This document shows, one piece after another, positions 1-5,143 of a DNA stretch of 7,344 nt. The DNA is taken from NCBI GenBank assembly GCA_905211265.1, contig CAJMAC010000032.1:1-7344 (forward strand), given 5' to 3'. This stretch comes from an uncultured Eubacteriales bacterium. GTDB taxonomy: Bacteria; Bacillota_I; Bacilli_A; RF39; UBA660. The translations under genes and the position numbers were made by a program. The notes under the pieces were generated by a model, which was given only the letters and a program-made list of their open reading frames with translations, had not been told where the DNA came from and did no database searches. Numbering within the stretch: position 1 is the stretch's first letter; the number at the start of each line of letters is the position of its first letter.

Positions 1-2
1 GA

Positions 3-125
3 ATTGATCTTAATGGAGAAGGTACTGGTATAATATTTAGTCTAGACAAAGTAAAAGATTTAGAACTTGCAACAACAGCATTCGGACAAGGAGTAAGTGT
101 TACGCCAATTCACCTTACTGTCTAA
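3..125 (+). pseudogene. C-terminally truncated FtsI/SpoVD-type penicillin-binding protein fragment (5' end outside window)
   Basis: The frame starting at base 3 reads through IDLNGEGTGI, a linker with LELATTAFG and then GQGVSVTPIHLTV before two consecutive TAA codons at 123-128. The ATTAFGQGVSVTPI block is highly characteristic of the transpeptidase domain of class B penicillin-binding proteins (FtsI, PbpB, SpoVD), which cross-link septal or spore peptidoglycan outside the membrane. In intact family members the domain goes on for roughly a hundred or more residues after this block, so this copy has lost its C-terminus and should be inactive. The frame one base over stays open to a TAA at 218-220, but I do not recognise its product as PBP sequence, so a simple frameshift does not restore the gene. 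How much of the N-terminus exists lies outside the window. Confidence 0.75.
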
Positions 126-221
126 TAAATGATACCACAAAAACCACTAGAGGAATAAGTAGTAAATATACTAAAAAGTATGATGTTAGGTTTAATTATA
201 ATTGCTTTGTAGAAATATAAA

Positions 222-271
222 ATGTTACTTTTAAAATTAAAATACCAAAATAATAATTAGAAAAGTAACAT
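222..271. repeat. 11-bp perfect inverted repeat with 28-base spacer
   Basis: ATGTTACTTTT at 222-232 is the exact reverse complement of AAAAGTAACAT at 261-271. No T-run follows directly, so it is not a classic intrinsic terminator. It may be an operator-like site, a weak transcript end for the PBP remnant, or a scar of a small mobile sequence. The function is unknown. Confidence 0.45.
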
Positions 272-289
272 AAATATAATAAATTTTAT

Positions 290-324
290 TTTTTTGGGAA
301 TTTTAATTAGTTTTTCCTAAAAAA
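290..324. repeat. 11-bp imperfect inverted repeat, possible weak bidirectional terminator
   Basis: TTTTTTGGGAA (290-300) can pair with TTCCTAAAAAA (314-324) with one G-U wobble around a 13-base loop. The A/T-rich flanks mean each strand ends in a U-rich tract, as in a bidirectional terminator, but the G-C core is only two pairs. This is weak support. Confidence 0.25.
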
Positions 325-368
325 TAAAAATGATTTGTTTTAATCGTTATAGAAAAATGTATATGTAA

Positions 369-397
369 TTTACAAAGTGATTAAAGTGTGATATATT
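369..397 (+). promoter_or_regulatory. Sigma-A-type promoter of the attenuated operon
   Basis: A -35 box TTTACA (369-374, 5 of 6 consensus) is separated by exactly 17 bases from a -10 box TATATT (392-397, 5 of 6). Transcription would start near 403-406, giving a leader of about 165 bases before the first structural gene. That leader contains the leader peptide and attenuator. This is the best-placed promoter for the six genes downstream. Confidence 0.7.
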
Positions 398-435
398 ATA
401 GGCGTAAATTATTCAAAGAAAGGAGTGTGATTAAG

Positions 436-501
436 ATGAAAAATTTACAAGTTATAAATAATGCAGAATTAATCACTACTCCTAATTTATTAAACTTTTA
501 G
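436..501 (+). CDS. 21-residue leader peptide of the attenuator
   Basis: The ATG at 436 follows a strong AAAGGAG site (419-425, ten-base spacing), and the frame closes with TAG at 499-501 after 21 codons. The peptide starts MKNLQVINNAEL and ends TPNLLNF. It has no signal-peptide, metal-binding or toxin-like character, so its job is probably to be translated rather than to act as a product. Codons 8 to 13 overlap the first arm (458-473) of the RNA switch, so ribosome position on this ORF decides which hairpin can form. This arrangement is known from attenuated antibiotic-resistance genes such as ermK and vmlR of low-GC Gram-positives. There is no run of one amino acid codon, unlike trp or his leaders, which argues for sensing translation inhibition rather than amino-acid starvation. 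The peptide sequence itself is not one I recognise. Confidence 0.75.
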   Translation: MKNLQVINNAELITTPNLLNF

Positions 502-539
502 GAATATTCTTTTAGATTATAAAATTAATTCTGCATTAT
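458..539 (+). promoter_or_regulatory. Antiterminator: 16-bp perfect pairing between leader ORF and terminator stem
   Basis: ATAATGCAGAATTAAT (458-473, inside the leader ORF) is the exact reverse complement of ATTAATTCTGCATTAT (524-539). The second arm contains the whole left half of the terminator stem (527-535), so forming this helix prevents termination. The first arm and the right half of the terminator share TGCAGAATT and so compete for the same partner. A ribosome absent or held at the first few codons would leave the first arm free and favour read-through. A ribosome covering codons 8 to 13 would mask it and favour termination. Confidence 0.75.
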
Positions 540-551
540 GCAGAATTTTTT
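527..551 (+). terminator. Intrinsic terminator (attenuator) in the operon leader
   Basis: AATTCTGCA (527-535) and TGCAGAATT (539-547) form a perfect 9-bp stem around TTA, running into a T-run at 546-551. It lies between the leader ORF and the ribosome site of the first structural gene. It would stop transcription before the operon unless the 458-473 arm captures the left half of the stem. Confidence 0.8.
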
Positions 552-569
552 CGTTAGGAGGATATTAAA

Positions 570-1325
570 ATGATAATGAAATTAAATATTAATGATAGAG
601 CAGCACTAGCTATCAAAAATAATACTAAAAGAGTAGAGATTAGAGCAAATAAAGAAAATAGTGAGCATGATTATAGCAAGTTAAAACAAAACGATATTAT
701 AGAATTTACTAGTAATAATTTAGGTGTATTTTATGTTAAAGTTAAAGAGGTAAATCATTATAATTCTTTAGAACAATTATTTACTTTAGAAGGAACTAGA
801 TATACAACTTCATCTACTAATGATAAAGAAGAAGCAATTAGAAATGTTAGTAAACTTGATGGATATCAAGAAGCTATTAAGGAAAATGGTGTATACGCTA
901 TTCATATTGAATATCTATATAGTGAAAACAATGTTTGGGAAGAATTATATGATCATGCTAAGAATATTAGAAATCCTAGAGATGTATCAGGTATTATTAG
1001 TGCTGGACAGGTTGGTGCAGCAATATTAACTAAAAATCATAATATTTATACTGGAGTATGTATTGATACAGCTTCAACACTTGGTATGTGTGGAGAGCGA
1101 AATGCTATTGCCAATATGATTACGAATGGAGAAAATGAAATTATAAAATTAGTATGTGTTGATTCTAAAGGTAATGTAGGTTCACCTTGTGGTGCTTGTA
1201 GAGAATATATGATGCAACTTTCTAAAAATAGTAAGGATATTGAGATATTAAAAAATATTGATACTAAAGAAATAGTGAAATTAGAAGAATTAATTCCTGA
1301 TTGGTGGGGAAAAGGCAGAGTTTAA
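570..1325 (+). CDS. ASCH domain-cytidine/blasticidin-S deaminase-like fusion protein
   Basis: This 251-residue protein has two domains. Residues about 1-115 look like an ASCH domain (small PUA-like fold that binds RNA or nucleosides), with the NNTKRVEIR strand near 17-25, KQNDIIEF near 39-46 and a closing GVYAIHI strand. Residues about 122-250 are a cytidine-deaminase-fold domain: C174-G-E176-R carries the first zinc ligand and the catalytic Glu, and PCGAC at 206-210 gives the other two Cys ligands. The all-Cys zinc site and CxER motif resemble blasticidin-S deaminases and small Firmicutes cytidine deaminases, which hydrolyse the cytosine amino group. The exact substrate cannot be read from sequence. 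The ASCH part has Glu where YqfB-type ac4C amidohydrolases have the catalytic Thr, so it may bind rather than hydrolyse. The ATG at 570 has AGGAGG at 556-561 (8-base spacing), better than the ATG at 576. It is the first structural gene behind the attenuator, and its stop overlaps the next start (TAATG). Confidence 0.85.
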   Translation: MIMKLNINDRAALAIKNNTKRVEIRANKENSEHDYSKLKQNDIIEFTSNNLGVFYVKVKEVNHYNSLEQLFTLEGTRYTTSSTNDKEEAIRNVSKLDGYQEAIKENGVYAIHIEYLYSENNVWEELYDHAKNIRNPRDVSGIISAGQVGAAILTKNHNIYTGVCIDTASTLGMCGERNAIANMITNGENEIIKLVCVDSKGNVGSPCGACREYMMQLSKNSKDIEILKNIDTKEIVKLEELIPDWWGKGRV

Positions 1326-2761
1326 TGAAAAATATAGAATTAGTTATTCCTAAATTAAATCAATATTCTTATGAACAAAAACTTGAAAGTGATTCTAAAA
1401 CAATGAGTTATAATGCAGGATATGATGTATCATACTTTGGGTATCATTATAATACAGGTTGTATAGATTTTCCAAAAGAAAAATGGAGAGATACATATAA
1501 TAAGAGAATAAATGAAAACAAGTATTTTGCTTATATAAAAGATTGTACTATTAATAGATATGTTGGATATGTTAATTACCAATATAATAAAAATGATAAT
1601 ATTTATGAATGTGGTGTTTTAATTGAAAGTAAATATCGTGGTAAAGGTTATTCAAAAGATGCACTAAGACTTTTAGTAAAAGAAGCAAATAAAAACGGAG
1701 TAGATTACCTTTATGATACTTTTGAAAAAGATAGAGAAAATACTTTAAAAATTTTCCTTGACGTTGGATTTGAAGTTTATAAAGAAAGTACATGGAAAAA
1801 ATTTAATAATATAGTTGATGGAGTAATTGTTAGAATTAAGACAGATAAAATAATACCTGATACTTCCAATTTAAAAACTATAGATGATGTTTTAGAATTT
1901 ATGAAAAATAATATAAGATATGGATGGTTAGATATTAATAATGAAATCCATATTGGAAATATGAAAAATTTTAGGAAGCTTTATAGAACCTTATCTATAG
2001 ATGAAATATTAAAATATGGTATTGGTACATGTATTGATCAAGTTAAATTAATGAATTATTTATTAAATAAAATAAGTATTAAAAATAAAATGTTTGCAAC
2101 TAGAATATATGAACCCAATGATTTTAATAAACTAGATGAAGAAGAACATATGCATTGTTTCATATTATGCTATATTGATAATAAAGTTTATCATATTGAA
2201 CATCCAAATTGGTATAGAATTGGTATATATGAATATAAAAATGAAAAAGAAGCATTAAAAACAATTAATGATTATTATATTAAGTTGTCAGGTGGTATAT
2301 CAAGACCAATAACAGAGTTTTATAAAATTGAATCCAATATTTCATTTAAAGAGTTTAACAGTTATATTAATAATTTAGATGTACTAAAAAATAATAATTT
2401 AAATTCAATTAATAGATGGACATTTGGAATAGATGCAGATAAATTAGTGAAACTTGTGTTAGATGGTAAAAAGACAGCAACAACATCTTTGTATGAATTT
2501 GATAGTTTACCTACAGTAGGTGATGTATCTATACTTACTGATTCAAATAATAATGATATGTGTATTTTAAAAACAAAAAAGGTTATTGTAACTGAATTTA
2601 AAAATATTACTTGGGATATAGCAAAATTAGAAGGTGAAAATATTTCTTTAGAAGAATGGAGAAAAGTTCATAAAGATTTTTTTAGCAAAATAGATTCTAG
2701 TTTTAATGATGATACTGAAGTAATATTTGAAATATTTGAAGTAATAGAAAAATTTAAGTAG
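1325..2761 (+). CDS. Three-domain protein: GNAT acetyltransferase-transglutaminase-like-ASCH
   Basis: This 478-residue protein appears to be a three-part fusion. Residues about 1-160 are a GNAT acetyl-CoA transferase with the acetyl-CoA loop R105-GKGY and the later ENTLKIFLDVGFEVYKES segment typical of motif B. Residues about 180-320 are transglutaminase/cysteine-peptidase-like: GIGTC236-IDQV carries the likely nucleophile, HMH277-CFI the likely His, and E292-HPNW sits where a third residue is expected. Residues about 361-478 are an ASCH domain of the GKKTATTS type. K383, T386 and E444 line up by eye with the Lys, Thr and Glu described as catalytic in E. coli YqfB, an N4-acetylcytidine amidohydrolase. 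Acyl transfer, thiol chemistry and amide hydrolysis in one chain suggest sequential handling of an acylated small molecule (inference). I chose the ATG at 1325, which overlaps the upstream TAA as TAATG with AAAGG nearby, over an in-frame TTG at 1301 inside the upstream gene. Confidence 0.8.
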   Translation: MKNIELVIPKLNQYSYEQKLESDSKTMSYNAGYDVSYFGYHYNTGCIDFPKEKWRDTYNKRINENKYFAYIKDCTINRYVGYVNYQYNKNDNIYECGVLIESKYRGKGYSKDALRLLVKEANKNGVDYLYDTFEKDRENTLKIFLDVGFEVYKESTWKKFNNIVDGVIVRIKTDKIIPDTSNLKTIDDVLEFMKNNIRYGWLDINNEIHIGNMKNFRKLYRTLSIDEILKYGIGTCIDQVKLMNYLLNKISIKNKMFATRIYEPNDFNKLDEEEHMHCFILCYIDNKVYHIEHPNWYRIGIYEYKNEKEALKTINDYYIKLSGGISRPITEFYKIESNISFKEFNSYINNLDVLKNNNLNSINRWTFGIDADKLVKLVLDGKKTATTSLYEFDSLPTVGDVSILTDSNNNDMCILKTKKVIVTEFKNITWDIAKLEGENISLEEWRKVHKDFFSKIDSSFNDDTEVIFEIFEVIEKFK

Positions 2762-2776
2762 AAAGGAGATGCAAAT

Positions 2777-3349
2777 ATGTATAAAAATATTTTGATAATA
2801 GGTGCTGCTAGAAGTGGTAAAACTACACTTGCAAAAAAGTTAGCCAAGGAAAAAGGCTATAATTTAATTAGTATAGATGATATTGTTAGTGGTTTTGAAG
2901 CATATCCTGAACTTGAAATACATCATGATGGTGATGCTAATGACACTGCAAAAAGACTTGCTCCATTTTTAATTAGATACTTTACTGAAATATCAGAAGG
3001 TAATACTTTTTATGATGGAATTAAATACGTAATTGAAGGTACTCATATTGATTTCGAAATATTAATGCCATTCCTACAAAATGAAAAGTATAAAGCGAAA
3101 TATGAGATCATTGGTTTAACTTATAATGATATTACAGAAGAGGAAATGTATAAAAATATTAAAGAGTACGATACAGAAGATGATTGGACATATTGGTGTA
3201 GTGATGAAGAATTACGAGGAAATGTAAATTATTTTCTTGATAGAAACAAATTTTTTAATGATAAGTTTAAAGAATATAATATTAAAACATATGATACATC
3301 ATTTGATAGAAAAAAAGTTTTAAAGAAAGTAATAGATTCATTAGAATAG
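2777..3349 (+). CDS. P-loop NTPase, small-molecule kinase-like
   Basis: This 190-residue protein starts with a hydrophobic strand and a clean Walker A motif, G9-AARSGKTT17, followed by a D34-D35 pair after the second strand and E87-GTH after the third (VIEGTH). This order is that of adenylate-kinase/shikimate-kinase-like P-loop kinases, in which the Asp often contacts the substrate hydroxyl. A helical, charged C-terminal half (DRNKFFNDKFKEYN near 165-178) could serve as lid and core. The phosphoryl acceptor is unknown; relatives act on nucleotides, sugars or antibiotics such as chloramphenicol. There is no signal peptide or membrane segment, so it is cytoplasmic. AAAGGAG (2762-2768) lies at good distance from the ATG, right after the upstream stop, with a 15-base gap that indicates co-transcription. 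Given its neighbours I infer a role in modifying the same compound, but sequence alone does not show this. Confidence 0.75.
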   Translation: MYKNILIIGAARSGKTTLAKKLAKEKGYNLISIDDIVSGFEAYPELEIHHDGDANDTAKRLAPFLIRYFTEISEGNTFYDGIKYVIEGTHIDFEILMPFLQNEKYKAKYEIIGLTYNDITEEEMYKNIKEYDTEDDWTYWCSDEELRGNVNYFLDRNKFFNDKFKEYNIKTYDTSFDRKKVLKKVIDSLE

Positions 3350-3363
3350 TGAGGTGATTTAGA

Positions 3364-3981
3364 ATGAAGTTAATTGGAAGTAAAACAATAGAAACTGAAA
3401 GATTGATATTAAGAAGTTCTAAAATGGAAGAGCAAAAAAGATTATGGGAGATATTAATGATTCCAGAAGTAAATAAATGGTATTTAACAGGTGCAAAAAA
3501 ACATGCAAATAATCCTAGTCACTGGGCTTGGGAGAATCAAGAAAAATTCTATAAATCTAAAGTAGAAAAAGCAGATAATAATGATGTATTTGTATGGAGT
3601 GTATTTTTAAAGCCAGTTTATACGAATAGTGGTTATGAAGAAGTAATTGGACAAGTATCTGCTCAAGAAAATGGAGAAGATATTACTATTCGTGATGTAG
3701 GTTGGTATATGGATCCGGCTTATCAAGGAAAAGGCTATGCAACAGAGGCTGCTAAAGCAATGATAGATTATATGTTTAGCGAAGTAGAAATAAATGGTAT
3801 TTCTTCAGGTGCTGTAAAAGATAATATAGGATCTTGTAGAATGTTTGAAAAATTAGGGTTTAATAAAATTGGTGAAATAGAAGAAGAGTCACCTTATACA
3901 TTTTATGATGGAATATTAACTTTTTCTAAATACGGATTAACTAAGGAGTATTATTTTAATAATGAAAATAATAGAGTATGA
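3364..3981 (+). CDS. GNAT acetyltransferase, RimJ/RimL (Acetyltransf_3) type
   Basis: This 205-residue protein opens with IETERLILR (residues 9-17), the standard first strand of RimJ/RimL-type N-acetyltransferases. It carries the acetyl-CoA pyrophosphate loop in MDPAYQGKGYATEAA (Q121-GKGYA) and closes with NIGSCRMFEKLGFNKIGE, the usual final helix and strand. Family members acetylate N-terminal amines of ribosomal proteins or free amines on small molecules, including antibiotics. The insert near 40-75, rich in Trp and Lys (NKWYLTG, HWAWENQEKFY), is a family-typical substrate-side region and not diagnostic. Length is normal and the gene is intact. Its GAGGTGAT ribosome site directly follows the upstream stop (14-base gap). 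Its last 20 bases overlap the next gene in another frame, a sign of translational coupling. The acceptor substrate is not predictable here. Confidence 0.85.
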   Translation: MKLIGSKTIETERLILRSSKMEEQKRLWEILMIPEVNKWYLTGAKKHANNPSHWAWENQEKFYKSKVEKADNNDVFVWSVFLKPVYTNSGYEEVIGQVSAQENGEDITIRDVGWYMDPAYQGKGYATEAAKAMIDYMFSEVEINGISSGAVKDNIGSCRMFEKLGFNKIGEIEEESPYTFYDGILTFSKYGLTKEYYFNNENNRV

Positions 3982-4450
3982 AGATAAATATTTAGAAGAT
4001 GTTAAAGACTTGTTAGTTGAACTTGAAAAGTATATTTTATCTATTGATAAAGATAATTTAGATCAACTACATCCAGAATATAGAGAAAAAATGGCAATTT
4101 TAGCTTTAGAAGAAGTTAAAAATAATAATGGTAAATGTTATATAGCAGTTGAAAATGATAAAGCAGTAGGATTAATTATGGGATGTGTATTTCCATATGA
4201 TGAATATGATTATTTAGATTATAAGTGTCCCAAAAGAGGAGAAATAACTGAATTAGTAGTTTCTAATAATGTAAGAAGTAAAGGTATAGGTAATATGCTT
4301 ATCTCTAAAATGGAAGAATATTTTAAATCATTAGGTTGTGAATATATTTTAGTAGATGTATTTGCTTATAATGATAATGCTATTAAGTTTTATGATAAAA
4401 ATGGATATCATTCAAGAATGTATACAAATATAAAAAAGATTGGAGATTAA
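3962..4450 (+). CDS. GNAT acetyltransferase (Acetyltransf_1 type)
   Basis: This 162-residue protein is a compact single-domain GNAT. It starts with MKIIEYEDKYLEDVKDLL, the typical first strand and helix, has GEITELVVSNNVRSKGIG with the acetyl-CoA loop R105-SKGIG110, and ends with AYNDNAIKFYDKNGYHSRM, a canonical C-terminal helix-strand of the superfamily. It is cytoplasmic, with no targeting signal. The acidic stretch PYDEYDYLDY (79-88) before the core strand could favour a basic or amine-rich acceptor, but this is only a guess. The start overlaps the previous gene by 20 bases. An AAGGAG lies at 3943-3948, with a rather long 13-base spacing, so re-initiation after the upstream stop may matter. 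The two consecutive GNATs are of different subfamilies, so they are not a recent tandem duplication. Confidence 0.85.
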   Translation: MKIIEYEDKYLEDVKDLLVELEKYILSIDKDNLDQLHPEYREKMAILALEEVKNNNGKCYIAVENDKAVGLIMGCVFPYDEYDYLDYKCPKRGEITELVVSNNVRSKGIGNMLISKMEEYFKSLGCEYILVDVFAYNDNAIKFYDKNGYHSRMYTNIKKIGD

Positions 4451-4451
4451 T

Positions 4452-4829
4452 ATGACCTTTAAAGAATTTTATATATCAGATAAAAATGGTAAAAGTAATT
4501 GTGTAATAAGAAGTTTATGTAAGATTTTAAATAAAGAATATAATGATATTTATAATGACTTATGCAAAATTGCTGAAGATTTAAAGTGTGATTCATTTAA
4601 TGATATACCAGTATTTGAAAAATATATGGAAGGTAATAGCATCTTTAAAATTATTTGTGGAGAAGATATTAAAGTTCAAGATTTAAAAATAGATAATAGT
4701 TCATATATTGTGTTTTGTTGGAATAAGAAAGATTATTATCATATGATTCCAATTATTGATAATGTTATATATGATAAAAATTTTGATTGTATGAATCTAT
4801 ATGTTATATCCATTTATAAAAAAAAATGA
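4452..4829 (+). CDS. Small papain-like cysteine protein, last gene of operon
   Basis: This 125-residue protein has the pattern of small papain-fold, C39-like proteins often found in phage and accessory regions. SNC17-VIRSL near the N-terminus would be the nucleophile start of the first helix, followed by NDIYNDLCKIAEDL and FNDIPVFEKYME. A YYH97-MIPI strand and NVIYD108-KNFD then give a likely His and Asp/Asn. If the assignment is right it could cleave a peptide or isopeptide bond or hydrolyse an amide, but a structural role is equally possible. I chose the ATG at 4452 (GGAG at 4442-4445, six-base spacing, one base after the upstream stop) over an in-frame TTG at 4440. No signal peptide or membrane segment is visible. 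Together with the transglutaminase-like domain in the second structural gene, it makes two different thiol-enzyme folds in one operon. Confidence 0.6.
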   Translation: MTFKEFYISDKNGKSNCVIRSLCKILNKEYNDIYNDLCKIAEDLKCDSFNDIPVFEKYMEGNSIFKIICGEDIKVQDLKIDNSSYIVFCWNKKDYYHMIPIIDNVIYDKNFDCMNLYVISIYKKK

Positions 4830-4844
4830 AATATGTCAAAATAC

Positions 4845-4872
4845 TTGATTTTTATTAAAAAAGTAATAGAAT
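4845..4872 (+). promoter_or_regulatory. Possible promoter between operon and downstream genes
   Basis: TTGATT (4845-4850) and TAGAAT (4867-4872) are spaced by 16 bases. Each is close to the sigma-A consensus (4 of 6 and 5 of 6). Transcripts from here would run through the hairpin at 4901-4934. A separate TATAAT lies at 4948-4953 but lacks a good -35 box. In DNA this A/T-rich such matches arise by chance, so support is limited. Confidence 0.3.
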
Positions 4873-4900
4873 AAGTGATAAATTAATTCGTGGTAGTTGT

Positions 4901-4934
4901 GGAGGAGGGCCTAGTTTTATAGTCTCCCTTTTTT
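4901..4934 (+). terminator. Intrinsic terminator-like hairpin after the six-gene operon
   Basis: GGAGGAGGGCCTA (4901-4913) can fold back on TAGTCTCCC plus following T's (4919 onward) with a bulged A, one mismatch and several G-U pairs, around a loop of about six bases. It runs into six T's (4929-4934). It is the only G-rich patch in this neighbourhood and sits about 70 bases after the last operon stop, where a terminator is expected. Confidence 0.55.
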
Positions 4935-4969
4935 GATTATAAATGAATATAATAAGGGTTGGTGGTTAT

Positions 4970-5143
4970 ATGAAAAAGGTAAGTATTATAATACCAATAT
5001 ATAATGGAGAAAGATATATTGATAAATGTCTTGATTCTATTTTTAATTAAACATGTGATAATTATGAAATTATTGCTATTGATGATAATAGTGGTGATAA
5101 TTCTTATAAAATACTTATGCAATATAAGGATATTATAATTTAG
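4970..5143 (+). pseudogene. N-terminal fragment of a family-2 glycosyltransferase with nonsense codon
   Basis: From the ATG at 4970 the frame reads KKVSIIIPIYNGERYIDKCL, the signature N-terminus of GT2 (GT-A fold) glycosyltransferases, which use nucleotide sugars to build polysaccharides or cell-wall polymers. A TAA at 5048-5050 interrupts it exactly where the family has Gln (the NQT/SQT motif), which fits a single CAA to TAA change. Past it the same frame continues as TCDNYEIIAIDDNSGDNSYK, with the DD that binds the sugar nucleotide, and stops again at TAG 5141-5143. Only about 57 codons of a protein normally well over 200 remain, so the gene is dead. Right at its end, in another frame, a phosphoesterase fragment begins, so the two were joined by a deletion or recombination. 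Confidence 0.8.

Larger units (their letters stand above)
126..368. other. AT-rich intergenic stretch with no recognisable gene
   Basis: Between the PBP remnant and the promoter I see no convincing coding sequence. One short open stretch ends at 218-220 and has no start, ribosome site or recognisable product. The region is extremely A/T-rich and holds two inverted repeats, listed separately. It is most likely a decayed or recombined junction plus the upstream region of the attenuated operon. Confidence 0.55.

Noticed and set aside
404..569. T-box or metabolite riboswitch in the leader
   Set aside because: No T-box motif or known aptamer core is visible, and the translated ORF overlapping arm 1 explains the switch better.
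820..1029. Plus-strand 69-codon open frame inside the deaminase gene
   Set aside because: It lies wholly within a well-supported gene in another frame and shows no family features.
1301..1324. TTG start extending the triple-domain protein upstream by eight codons
   Set aside because: It lies within the preceding gene, has no better ribosome site, and the ATG at 1325 forms a standard TAATG coupling.
1572..1793. Minus-strand 73-codon open frame
   Set aside because: It is antisense to the GNAT domain, with low-complexity Leu/Tyr/Lys composition typical of antisense A/T-rich DNA.
4440..4451. TTG start for the papain-like protein
   Set aside because: The ATG at 4452 has a correctly spaced GGAG and directly follows the previous stop; the TTG would lie on that ribosome site.
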